This document shows, in pieces, positions 32,900-40,920 of a stretch of DNA of 64,000 nucleotides. Location: positions 62,001-126,000 of the forward strand of contig NZ_SNXW01000005.1 of assembly GCF_004362855.1 (NCBI RefSeq), written 5' to 3'. Origin of the DNA: Aquabacterium commune (GTDB lineage: Bacteria; Pseudomonadota; Gammaproteobacteria; Burkholderiales; Burkholderiaceae_C). The translations under genes and the position numbers were made by a program. The notes below the pieces were generated by a model. The model was given only the letters and a program-made list of their open reading frames with translations. It was not told where the DNA came from and made no database searches. The first letter of the stretch is position 1. Each line of letters starts with the position of its first letter.

Positions 32900-34090
32900 A
32901 TGCAGACATCCGTGACATCCTCGCTCGCCAACTGGCTGCTGAGCGCCGACCCCAAGCAGCGCTTGCGCATCCAGCGCTCGCTGTTGGCCGCCAACGTGTT
33001 CCTGGCGTGTTGCGGCCTGCAGGCCTATGCCGTGTGGATGGGCTTCATGAACGCGCAAGACGCCACCTGGCTGTCGGGCGCCATCGTCGCCAACTGCCTG
33101 CTGTGGTACGCCGTGCTGCGCTCGGGCCTCAACCAGCGCTTCGCCGACCCGGCCCTCACCCTGCCCCAGATCCTGGCGGCCCTGACCATCATCATCGGCG
33201 CCTACGCCGTCACCGGGCCGGTGCACGGCTCGACCATGATGCTGCTGGTGCTGGTGCTCGTGTTCGGCGTCTTCAACCTGCAACCGCGCGGGGCCCGCAT
33301 CGCCGCAGGCTACACCGTGGTGGCCATGGGCGTGGCCCAGGGCCTGATGATGGCGCGCGACCCGGTCAACTACCCCTTCAAGCTGGAGATCGTGCACTTC
33401 CTGCTGACGGCCGCCATCGTGCCGACCATCTCCTCGCTGGCCGCCCAGCTCAGCAGCCTGCGCGCCCGGCTGCAAAGCCAGAAAGACGAGCTCGGCCAGG
33501 CCCTGGTGCGCATCCAGATCCTGGCCACGCGCGACGAGCTCACCGGCCTGGTCAACCGCCGCCACATGATGGACGTGCTGCACCAGCACCGCAAGCGCCT
33601 GGAGCGCACCGGCCACCACCGCTTCTGCCTGGCCCTGATCGACCTCGACCACTTCAAGCGGGTCAACGACACCCATGGCCACGGCGTGGGCGACGAGGTG
33701 CTGCGCAACTTCGCCGTGATCGCGCAAAAAGCCCTGCGCGACACCGACGTGCTCGCGCGCTGGGGTGGTGAGGAATTCCTGATGCTGCTCAACGACACCA
33801 GCACCGAGCAGGCCAATGTCGGTCTGGAGCGCGTGCGGGACATGATCGCAGGCGCGCCCATGTCGAGCGCGGTGCCCGAGCTGCGCGCCACCTTCTCGGC
33901 CGGGCTCACCGCCTACGACTGCGCCGAGCCCCTGGACGCCTGCATCGAGCGCGCCGACCGGGCCCTGTACGCCGCCAAGGCCGCAGGCCGCAACCGCACG
34001 GCCGTGGAGCAGGCGCCTGCGCCCGCATCCACGTCCACGCCCGCCAACGCCGCGCCCCAGCGGCAAAGTGATGCAGCCAGCATCATCTGA
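32900..34090 (+). CDS. Membrane GGDEF diguanylate cyclase
   Basis: A 396-residue enzyme predicted to make cyclic di-GMP from GTP. About six hydrophobic segments span residues ~20-190 and form the sensor. A short coiled coil (SSLRARLQSQKDELGQAL) leads into the GGDEF domain with active site GGEEF in ARWGGEEFLML. An allosteric I-site RxxD (RDTD) lies five residues upstream, so product feedback inhibition is likely. A low-complexity Pro/Ala/Thr tail ends the protein. Start 32900 has GAAAGG upstream. It is divergent from the b561 gene. Confidence 0.93.
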   Translation: MQTSVTSSLANWLLSADPKQRLRIQRSLLAANVFLACCGLQAYAVWMGFMNAQDATWLSGAIVANCLLWYAVLRSGLNQRFADPALTLPQILAALTIIIGAYAVTGPVHGSTMMLLVLVLVFGVFNLQPRGARIAAGYTVVAMGVAQGLMMARDPVNYPFKLEIVHFLLTAAIVPTISSLAAQLSSLRARLQSQKDELGQALVRIQILATRDELTGLVNRRHMMDVLHQHRKRLERTGHHRFCLALIDLDHFKRVNDTHGHGVGDEVLRNFAVIAQKALRDTDVLARWGGEEFLMLLNDTSTEQANVGLERVRDMIAGAPMSSAVPELRATFSAGLTAYDCAEPLDACIERADRALYAAKAAGRNRTAVEQAPAPASTSTPANAAPQRQSDAASII

Positions 34091-34288
34091 AACCACCCAC
34101 AAGGGCGCTGGTGCATCCGCGTTGCCCGCGTTATGCTCCCCCCCAGGGCCGACGTGTGCAACGCGGTGCCCAACACAACATTCAGATGACGGTTGACCGG
34201 GGCTCACCACCCCCTGGTCGATGCCGTGGAGGCGGGCCCAGGTCTGTGCAAGACCGATCCCGTGGGTGGTGACTGTCCTTGCAGTGCC

Positions 34289-35911
34289 ATGTCGAGCTTG
34301 TCCTCAGGAGTCCCGGGGCCGTCGGGTGTGTCCGCACCCTTCCCCCACCCCCCGGCCCCCGACCGCGATGCGGCGGAAGCACCCTACCAGCTGATTTTCG
34401 AGGCCGCCGGCATCGGGATGGTGCGGGTCTCCCTGCGCGGCCGCATCCTGGAGGCCAACCCGCGCTTCGCCGACATCGTCGGGCGCCGCCGCACCGACCT
34501 GGTCGGCCTGCACGTGCAGGACATCACCCACCCGGACGACGTCTCGGCCTCGCGCGCCCACATGGAAGCGGCGGTCCACGGCCACACGGCGGGCTACGTC
34601 ACCGAAAAGCGCTACGTCCGCCCCGACGGGCAGGTGGTGTGGGCCTCGCTCAACGTCGCCGTGCTGCGTGACGCACAGGGCGAGCCGGTGCAGTTCATCG
34701 CCGTGGTGGAAGACATCACCGCGCGCCAGCAGATGCAGGACGCGATGAACTCCGCGCGCGCCGCCGAGCGCGCCAGCAAGGCCAAGACGGAATTCCTCTC
34801 GCGCATGAGCCACGAGCTGCGCACCCCGCTCAACGCCATGCTGGGCTTCGCGCAGCTGCTGCGCGTGGACCCGCGCCACCCCCTGCACCCGGACCAGCGC
34901 GGCAAGGTGGACCACATCGAGCGCGCAGGCGCCCACCTGCTGGCCATGCTCACCGACGTGCTGGACCTCTCCCGCATCGAAGCCGGCAGCCTGCCCATGG
35001 CCATCGAGCCCCTGCCCCTGTCCGATGTGCTCGACGCCGCCGTGGCCCTGGTGAGCAACCAGGCCAGCGACGCCCAGCTGCACCTGGTCTGCACGCCCCC
35101 GGAGCCCGACCTGTTCGTGCACGGCGACGCGGTGCGCCTGCGCCAGATCCTGGTCAACCTGCTGTCCAATGGCGTCAAGTACAACCAGCCGGGCGGTCGC
35201 CTCATGGTCGAGGCCATGGGCCTGGACCGCGAGGTGGTCATCACCGTGAGCGACTCCGGGCGGGGCATGAACGAGGCCCAGCTGGCCCACCTCTTCGAGC
35301 CTTTCAACCGCCTGGGCGCCGAGCGCACCAGCATCGAAGGCACGGGCATCGGGCTGGTCATCGTCAAGCGCCTGGTGGAGCTGATGCACGGCCGCATCGA
35401 GGTCAGCAGCCGCCAGGGTGCGGGCACACACTTCCGCGTCTGGCTGCCACGCGCCGAGGCCCCGCAAGACGACGACGCCCTGGCCACGCGCCCACGCACC
35501 GGCTTTGGCGCCCTCGACGACGGCATGGCCGACGGCCTGACGGTGCTTTACGCCGAAGACAACGTGGTGAATGTGGAGCTGCTGCGCCAGGTCATGCGCA
35601 TGCGCCCGCAATGGCACCTGGACGTGGCCACCTGCGGACAGGAGGCCATCGCGATGGCCCTGTCGCAACCGCCTGACCTGCTGCTGCTGGACATGCACCT
35701 GGGCGACATGAACGGCCTGGACGTGTCCGACGCCCTGGCCTTGCATGCCCGCACGGCAGCCATCCCGCGGGTGGCGCTGTCGGCGGACGTCATGCCAGAC
35801 CAGATCAGCGAGGCGCGTCAGCGGGGCTTTGTCGAGTACCTCACCAAGCCGCTGGACGTCGGAAAGCTGCTGACCTTGCTGGACCGCTGCGCGCGAGGCG
35901 ACGCGCTCTGA
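34289..35911 (+). CDS. PAS-hybrid histidine kinase, soluble
   Basis: A 540-residue cytoplasmic kinase with no membrane segment. PAS domain with PAC motif at residues ~32-155 (YQLIFEAAGIGMVRVSLRG, HPDDVSASRAHM), HisKA with H175 in FLSRMSHELRTPLNAMLG, HATPase (NLLSNGVKYNQPGG, GTGIGLVIVKRLV) and a C-terminal receiver with D468 in LLLDMHLGDMNG. The 198 bases before it show no clear promoter. It follows the GGDEF gene on the same strand; functional coupling is possible but unproven. ATG 34289 is chosen over an upstream in-frame start because the PAS domain begins soon after. Confidence 0.9.
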   Translation: MSSLSSGVPGPSGVSAPFPHPPAPDRDAAEAPYQLIFEAAGIGMVRVSLRGRILEANPRFADIVGRRRTDLVGLHVQDITHPDDVSASRAHMEAAVHGHTAGYVTEKRYVRPDGQVVWASLNVAVLRDAQGEPVQFIAVVEDITARQQMQDAMNSARAAERASKAKTEFLSRMSHELRTPLNAMLGFAQLLRVDPRHPLHPDQRGKVDHIERAGAHLLAMLTDVLDLSRIEAGSLPMAIEPLPLSDVLDAAVALVSNQASDAQLHLVCTPPEPDLFVHGDAVRLRQILVNLLSNGVKYNQPGGRLMVEAMGLDREVVITVSDSGRGMNEAQLAHLFEPFNRLGAERTSIEGTGIGLVIVKRLVELMHGRIEVSSRQGAGTHFRVWLPRAEAPQDDDALATRPRTGFGALDDGMADGLTVLYAEDNVVNVELLRQVMRMRPQWHLDVATCGQEAIAMALSQPPDLLLLDMHLGDMNGLDVSDALALHARTAAIPRVALSADVMPDQISEARQRGFVEYLTKPLDVGKLLTLLDRCARGDAL

Positions 35912-35924
35912 CCGAACAGCGCGG

Positions 35925-36434
35925 TCAGATCGGCAAATCGGTGAAGAAGCGCCCGCCGTGGTAAACCAGGGGCGCCGCGCCCACCCGGCGGCTGCAGTGT
36001 GCGACCTCGCCCACGAAAATGATGTGGTCGCCCTCGGCGTGCTGGCTGCGGTTGCGGCACTCGAACACCGCCACGGCACCGTCGATGAGCGGGGCCCCGG
36101 TGAGGCCCGCGCGCCAGGCCACGCCCTCGAAACGGTCGATGCCCTTGCGTGAGAAGCGCTCGGCCAGCAGGCGCTGGTCGGCCGCCAGCACGTTGATGGC
36201 GTAGTGCGCGGCCTCCTGGAAGCCCGGCATGGAGCTGGACTGGCTGGACAGGCTCCAGAGCACCAGCGGCGGCGCCAGCGAGACCGAGTTGAAGGAGTTG
36301 GCGGTCAGCCCCAGCAAACGGCCATCGGCCGCACGCGCCGTGACGATGGTCACCCCGGTGGTGAACTGGCCCAGGGCGGCGCGGTAGTCCTCCTGCGTGA
36401 ACGGCGCGGCGGGGGCGGTGGGCGGTGCGGACAT
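35925..36434 (-). CDS. Flavin reductase family protein
   Basis: A 169-residue FMN-binding flavin reductase-like protein, cytoplasmic. Family features: FTTGVTIVTARAADG near residue 25, LTANSFNSVSLAPPLVLWSL (flavin-binding), HYAINVLAADQRLLAERF and a C-terminal GEVAHC...PLVYHGGRF. Such proteins use NAD(P)H to supply reduced flavin to a two-component monooxygenase; no partner oxygenase is adjacent. It is convergent with the PAS-kinase gene with 13 bases between stops. Confidence 0.9.
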   Translation of the reverse strand: MSAPPTAPAAPFTQEDYRAALGQFTTGVTIVTARAADGRLLGLTANSFNSVSLAPPLVLWSLSSQSSSMPGFQEAAHYAINVLAADQRLLAERFSRKGIDRFEGVAWRAGLTGAPLIDGAVAVFECRNRSQHAEGDHIIFVGEVAHCSRRVGAAPLVYHGGRFFTDLPI

Positions 36435-36527
36435 CGGCTTGGGCAGTCTGAGTGGAACGCGAGAGTGTAGTGTGGACCCTGAACGGGCGTGCGCCGAAGG
36501 GTTGGCGCGGGCCGGTTCAGCGGCGCT

Positions 36528-37340
36528 TCAAGCGCGCACCGGCAAGCGGTACACCCACACGGGGCGTCCGCCGGCCAGGTCGATGCGGGCGTGCGGGCGC
36601 CAGTCCGGCGCTTCGAACTCCAGGCTGACCAGCCAGCTGCCCGGGCGCATCTCCTGCGCGGCCTTGGCCATGGCACGGGGCATGGTCTCGGGGCGCTGGA
36701 ACAGGTAAACGAGGTCGAACGCCGACCAGTCGTCGGCCCACATGTCGCCACGTCGCACGCGGGCCCAGGGACAGCGCCAGGCCGACACCCAGCGCCACAG
36801 GGCGCTCCACTCCACCCCTTCCAGCCGGGCGTTCGGCCAGGTGGCGTGCAAGGCGGCATGCAGGGCGATGAGGCCGTCGCCCATGCCACAGCCGGCGTCC
36901 AGCACGCGGGCGCCATCGGTCAGGCGGATGTGGGCGGGCAGATCGGCCAAGGCGCCGCGCGGGGTGGGAAAGACCGGGGCGTCGCGCCAGGCGCGGCGCG
37001 GGTAAGCCAGCAGCAGCAAGGCCAGCGGGGCCAGCCAGAGCCAGGACGGCAGGCCGCCGCCGATGCCTTGTCCTGTCGCCCCCCCTTGGAAACCACCCTG
37101 GAGGCCTGTTTGGAGCGATTGCGCCAGCACGCTCAGCGGGAAGCCCCCGGCCACGAAGACCCGGCGCCAGGCCGTGGTGGCCACCCAGGGCAGCAAGGCC
37201 GCCAGGGCCCCCAGGGCGGTGGGCAGGCCGAGTGCCACCCACACGGGGGCATCTGCCGAACGCAAGGCCAGCGCCAGCGCCCAGGCCAATGCCCAGGTCG
37301 CCGCGGCCGGCAGGGGCCAGGTCAGCAGGCGGGCGAGCAT
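36528..37340 (-). CDS. Membrane-anchored class I SAM-dependent methyltransferase
   Basis: A 270-residue protein. Residues 1-~120 hold three or four hydrophobic segments, two before a Gly-rich loop (GLQGGFQGGATGQGIGGG) and one after it. The C-terminal half is a Rossmann methyltransferase with motif I VLDAGCGMGDG, an acidic loop near EGVEWSALW, and a GSWLVSLEFEAPDW strand. Substrate unknown; the membrane anchor suggests a lipid, quinone or membrane-protein substrate. It follows parB by 11 bases on the same strand, probably in one transcript. Confidence 0.8.
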   Translation of the reverse strand: MLARLLTWPLPAAATWALAWALALALRSADAPVWVALGLPTALGALAALLPWVATTAWRRVFVAGGFPLSVLAQSLQTGLQGGFQGGATGQGIGGGLPSWLWLAPLALLLLAYPRRAWRDAPVFPTPRGALADLPAHIRLTDGARVLDAGCGMGDGLIALHAALHATWPNARLEGVEWSALWRWVSAWRCPWARVRRGDMWADDWSAFDLVYLFQRPETMPRAMAKAAQEMRPGSWLVSLEFEAPDWRPHARIDLAGGRPVWVYRLPVRA

Positions 37341-37351
37341 GGGCCGCAGCC

Positions 37352-38266
37352 TCAGGCCTCGGGGCCGCCGCGCAGCTTGTCGATCAGGCCATTGAGCTCG
37401 TCGAGGCTGCCGAACTGGATGGTGACCTCGCCCTGCTCGCCGCGCTTGGTCTTGCGCTTGATGTGAATGCCCACTTGCGCGGTGAGCAAGTCAGAGAGCT
37501 GCTCCTCCAGGCGCAGCACGTCGCGCGATTTCTCGCCCTTGACGCGCAGCAGCGGTGCCTGGCGGCCCACGCCCTGCACCTTGGCGACGAGCTTTTCGGT
37601 CTCGCGCACATTGAGCTTTTTGGCCGCCACCTCGTTGGCCGTCGTGATCTGCACGGCCTTGTCCAGCGGCAGCAGCGCGCGGGCGTGGCCCATGTCGATG
37701 TCACCGGCCATCAGCATGCCCTGCACCGGCTCGGCCAGGTGGAGCAGGCGCAGCAGGTTGGACGCGGCGCTGCGCGAGCGGCCCACGGCCTGCGCGGCTT
37801 GCTCGTGCGTGAGGCCGAACTCGGCGGTCAGGCGCTGCAGGCCTTGCGCTTCTTCCAGCGGGTTGAGGTCCTCGCGCTGGATGTTCTCGATGAGGGCCAT
37901 GGCCGCGGCGGCTTCATCGGGCACGTCCTTGACCAGCACCGGCACCTCGGTGAGGCCCGCCAGCTTGGCCGCGCGGGAGCGTCGCTCGCCGGCGATGATC
38001 TCGTAGCGCCCCTCGGCCGGGTCACCCACCGGGCGCACCAGGATGGGCTGCATGATGCCCTGGGACTTGATGCTCTCGGCCAGCTCGTACAGCGAGCCCT
38101 CGTCCATGCGCGTGCGCGGCTGGTACTTGCCCGGCTGCATGCGGTCGAGGCGCAGCACCGAGGGCGCGCCGTCGGGGCCTGCGTTCGCTGGGGGGGTGTC
38201 GCTGACTTTGGGGCCCAGCAGGGCCTCCAGGCCCATGCCGAGGCCTTTGGATTTCTTGGTCGCCAT
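37352..38266 (-). CDS. parB: Chromosome partitioning protein ParB
   Basis: A 304-residue CTP-dependent DNA clamp that loads at parS sites and spreads. Basic N-terminus (MATKKSKGLGMGLEALLG, typical of chromosomal ParB), the CTP-binding GERRSRAAKLAG motif, a helix-turn-helix (THEQAAQAVGRSRSAASNLLRLL) and a C-terminal dimer domain (IQFGSLDELNGLIDKL). ParA lies 53 bases upstream. Three parS-like sites occur 1.4-3.3 kb away. Confidence 0.96.
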   Translation of the reverse strand: MATKKSKGLGMGLEALLGPKVSDTPPANAGPDGAPSVLRLDRMQPGKYQPRTRMDEGSLYELAESIKSQGIMQPILVRPVGDPAEGRYEIIAGERRSRAAKLAGLTEVPVLVKDVPDEAAAAMALIENIQREDLNPLEEAQGLQRLTAEFGLTHEQAAQAVGRSRSAASNLLRLLHLAEPVQGMLMAGDIDMGHARALLPLDKAVQITTANEVAAKKLNVRETEKLVAKVQGVGRQAPLLRVKGEKSRDVLRLEEQLSDLLTAQVGIHIKRKTKRGEQGEVTIQFGSLDELNGLIDKLRGGPEA

Positions 38267-38319
38267 GGGCTTGATTGTCCGCGCTTTCCGGCGGTTTTCT
38301 CAGAGGGGCTCGGGCAGGG

Positions 38320-39105
38320 TCAAGCCGCAGCGCCCAGGCTGGGCGCCACGCGCCGCACCAGCTCCTGGGCGAAGGCCACGAAAGCCTGCGCGCCCTTAGA
38401 AGACGGATCGAACACCACGCCGGGCAGGCCATAACTGGGCGCCTCGGCCAGGCGCACATTGCGCGGGATGACCGTGTCGAAGACCTTGTCGCCGAAGTGC
38501 GACTTGAGCTGGTCGCTGACCTGCTGCTGCAGGGTGATGCGCGGGTCGAACATCACCCGCAGCAGGCCGATGAGCTGCAACTCGCGGTTGAGGTTGGCGT
38601 GCACCTGCTTGACGGTGTTGACCAGGTCGGTGAGGCCTTCCAGCGCGAAGTACTCGCACTGCATGGGCACGATCACGCCATGGGCACAGGTCAGGCCGTT
38701 GAGCGTGAGCAGGCTCAGGGACGGCGGGCAGTCGATGAGGACGAAGTCGTAGTCGGCCGCCGCCGCCTCGATGGCCGTCTTCAGGCGGCGGTCGCGGCGC
38801 TCCAGGTTGACCAGCTCGACCTCGGCGCCCGCCAGTTCGCGGTTGGCCCCGAGCACGTCGTAGCCGGCCTTGTCGCTGCGCACGCGCGCCTCGGCGATGC
38901 TGGCATCTTCCAGCAGCACGTCATAGACGGTTTGCGCCAGGGTGCGCTTGTCCACGCCCGAGCCCATGGTGGCGTTGCCTTGCGGGTCGAGGTCCACGAT
39001 GAGGACGCGCTGCCCCTCGCGGGCCAGGCCGGCCGCCAGGTTGACGGTGGTGGTGGTTTTGCCCACCCCGCCCTTTTGGTTGGCGATGCAGAAGATGTGC
39101 GGCAT
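38320..39105 (-). CDS. parA: Chromosome partitioning ATPase ParA/Soj
   Basis: A 261-residue Walker-type ATPase that moves ParB-parS complexes along the nucleoid. Deviant Walker A KGGVGKTTTTVNLA at residues ~11-24, Walker A' VDLDPQGNATMGSG, and Walker B VLIDCPPSLSLLTLNGL. The start at 39105 (MPHIFCIANQKGG) is standard; the frame extends upstream without homology. It precedes parB in the usual order. Confidence 0.96.
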   Translation of the reverse strand: MPHIFCIANQKGGVGKTTTTVNLAAGLAREGQRVLIVDLDPQGNATMGSGVDKRTLAQTVYDVLLEDASIAEARVRSDKAGYDVLGANRELAGAEVELVNLERRDRRLKTAIEAAAADYDFVLIDCPPSLSLLTLNGLTCAHGVIVPMQCEYFALEGLTDLVNTVKQVHANLNRELQLIGLLRVMFDPRITLQQQVSDQLKSHFGDKVFDTVIPRNVRLAEAPSYGLPGVVFDPSSKGAQAFVAFAQELVRRVAPSLGAAA

Positions 39106-39133
39106 GGGGTGATTATCGCCTGGGGTGCGGGCG

Positions 39134-39994
39134 TCAGACGCCTTGACGACGGGCAACGGGGGTCGCGCCCTTGGCGGCAAGCTTGGCAGACCGTGCCGCC
39201 ACGCCATGCTTTTTGGCCTTGGCAGGCGAGGCGGCGTGCGCGGTGTTGGCCGCTGGCTTCACCGCCCGTTGGGCCCTGGACACGGACTTGCCGGGACGCG
39301 CGGCTTTCGCAGCGATGGCCATCGGGGACCGGCGGTGAGGCCCATGGCCCTGCAGTGTGGCGGCGGCCCGCGCCGCGCTCTGGCTGGCTTTTGACCGTGG
39401 CTGCGGGGCCATGTTGCCGCGGACGCTTGACTGGGCCACAGTGGCAAGCGCTTGCCTCGGCGTCGCACGACCCGTGCCCTTGCGTGAGCTCCGCTCGGTC
39501 GACGGTACTGCGGCGGCATGTCTGGCTGTGTTTCCGGCCTGAGCCGTCCGCCGCTGCGGGGTCAGCGTCTTGGGGGCTTTGCCGGCGGCTTCGCGGTGGA
39601 CGATGTCTTCGCGCGGCAACTTGGCCTTGACGGGCGCCGTGGTTTCACGTGAAACACCATGGCTTGGCCCCGTCTGTGCGAACAAGTCATGCGGTGCGGC
39701 GGGCATGTGCGCTGGCGGGGGCACCTGCACCGCCGTGGACACCACCTGCGGCACCACAGCGGACGGGACGTCTGCGACAACCCGTCCTGTCACAGGCGCC
39801 GGCCGACGCGGCTCGACACGGGCATCGGTCTGAGCTGTTGTCGCACCCGCGCAAGCTGCGTTCACCGTCAAGGCCAAGCAGATGGCCACAGAGGCGTCCG
39901 CTGTGACTCGAAGCGCACGACACCAGTCGGATCGCAGGAGCAGGTGTTTGGCAGGGATTCGCAAAGCGGCCTCCAGAAAATCGCGCTGCCCCAT
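39134..39994 (-). CDS. Hypothetical Ala/Lys/Arg-rich protein between rsmG and parA
   Basis: A 286-codon open frame that I do not recognise. Residues ~25-50 include a signal-peptide-like stretch (ASVAICLALTVNAACAGA). The middle is Pro/Val-rich. The last ~120 residues are Ala/Lys/Arg/Ser-rich and strongly basic (e.g. RPGKSVSRAQRAVKPAAN, SPAKAKKHGVAARSAKLAAKG), resembling histone H1-like tails. A parS-like site lies inside it. Its position in the rsmG-parA gap and strand agreement favour a real gene, but low complexity and weak start signals make it uncertain. If the signal peptide is real the basic tail would be periplasmic. Confidence 0.5.
   Translation of the reverse strand: MGQRDFLEAALRIPAKHLLLRSDWCRALRVTADASVAICLALTVNAACAGATTAQTDARVEPRRPAPVTGRVVADVPSAVVPQVVSTAVQVPPPAHMPAAPHDLFAQTGPSHGVSRETTAPVKAKLPREDIVHREAAGKAPKTLTPQRRTAQAGNTARHAAAVPSTERSSRKGTGRATPRQALATVAQSSVRGNMAPQPRSKASQSAARAAATLQGHGPHRRSPMAIAAKAARPGKSVSRAQRAVKPAANTAHAASPAKAKKHGVAARSAKLAAKGATPVARRQGV
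39641..39656. promoter_or_regulatory. parS: parS-like site 1
   Basis: GGTTTCACGTGAAACA matches the parS consensus TGTTTCACGTGAAACA at 15 of 16 bases, with a perfect 14-base palindromic core (39642-39655). It lies in the hypothetical gene next to parA and should be bound by ParB. Confidence 0.85.
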
Positions 39995-40116
39995 TATCAG
40001 CGCCCGTCACGGCCTGACCATGGGCAACGCTCATCCAAAGCACAGCCAGGCAAGCCAGGTGACGCCACGCCGCCACGGGTAGACCGCTGCTTGGCCGAAC
40101 AGGCCGGCCCTCGCCA

Positions 40117-40896
40117 TCAAAGGCTTTGCTGTGCCGGCTTCAAGCGCATCCAGATCAGGCAGCGCTCGGCATCCAGACCCGGCACCTGCAGATGTTCCAC
40201 GTGAAACACCTCCACGTCGGCCGGCAAGGCGGCGATCTCATCGTCGGGCAGCTTGCCCTTCATCGCCATCCAAACCCCGCCAGGCACGAGCTGCTGCCGG
40301 GTGAGCGAAACGAAATCGTCCAGCGAGGCGAAAGCGCGGGACGTGATCACATCGTATTGGCCCGGCAGCTGTTCGACGCGGGCGTGCTCACCGCGCAGAT
40401 GGGGCAAGCGCAACTCGGCCGCCACTTGGCGGATGAACGCTGCCTTTTTGCCCACCGTGTCCACGCAACTGACGCGCAGATTCGGACAGCAAATGGCCAG
40501 CACCACCCCGGGCAAGCCACCGCCACTGCCCACGTCCAGCAACTTCAGCGGCGCTTCTGCATCATCCAGGTGCACCATCAAAGGTCGCAACACGGCGAGG
40601 CAATCGGCCAGGTGGTGGCTGAGCATGTCGGGCGCACTGCGCAAGGCCGTGAGGTTGTACGTCGCGTTCCAGTGACTGAGCAATCCCATGTAGCGCGCGA
40701 GCTGACTCAACTGCTCTGGCACCAGACTCAACCCCACGGCCTCCAACACCGGAGGGATGGCCGTCAACCAAGACGCTTCGTCCCATTGAACGGGCCCCTC
40801 CGCGGTGCGTTGCACCACCGTTGAGACAGGATGCACTGCACCGCGAGGGGCCGCCTTGCGAGCGGACGAAGGACGGCCTTGAGATGAACGGTTCAT
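40117..40896 (-). CDS. rsmG: 16S rRNA (guanine527-N7)-methyltransferase RsmG
   Basis: A 259-residue methyltransferase that modifies G527 of 16S rRNA. SAM-binding motif LLDVGSGGGLPGVVLA, the KAAFIRQVAAELRL segment and VITSRAFASLDDFV are family hallmarks. The N-terminus carries about 35 extra basic residues (SSQGRPSSARKAAPRG) compared with usual ~210-residue members, so a later start is possible. It follows mnmG by 24 bases in the classic mnmG-rsmG order. A parS-like site lies near its 3' end. Confidence 0.94.
   Translation of the reverse strand: MNRSSQGRPSSARKAAPRGAVHPVSTVVQRTAEGPVQWDEASWLTAIPPVLEAVGLSLVPEQLSQLARYMGLLSHWNATYNLTALRSAPDMLSHHLADCLAVLRPLMVHLDDAEAPLKLLDVGSGGGLPGVVLAICCPNLRVSCVDTVGKKAAFIRQVAAELRLPHLRGEHARVEQLPGQYDVITSRAFASLDDFVSLTRQQLVPGGVWMAMKGKLPDDEIAALPADVEVFHVEHLQVPGLDAERCLIWMRLKPAQQSL
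40193..40208. promoter_or_regulatory. parS: parS-like site 2
   Basis: TGTTCCACGTGAAACA differs from the parS consensus TGTTTCACGTGAAACA at one base. It lies inside the 3' part of rsmG. Confidence 0.85.
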
Positions 40897-40920
40897 GCTG
40901 GGTCAGGTGCTCAAGAAAGC

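Noticed and set aside
34091-34288. Possible riboswitch upstream of the PAS-kinase gene
   Set aside because: Short complementary stretches exist but no known riboswitch core could be recognised.
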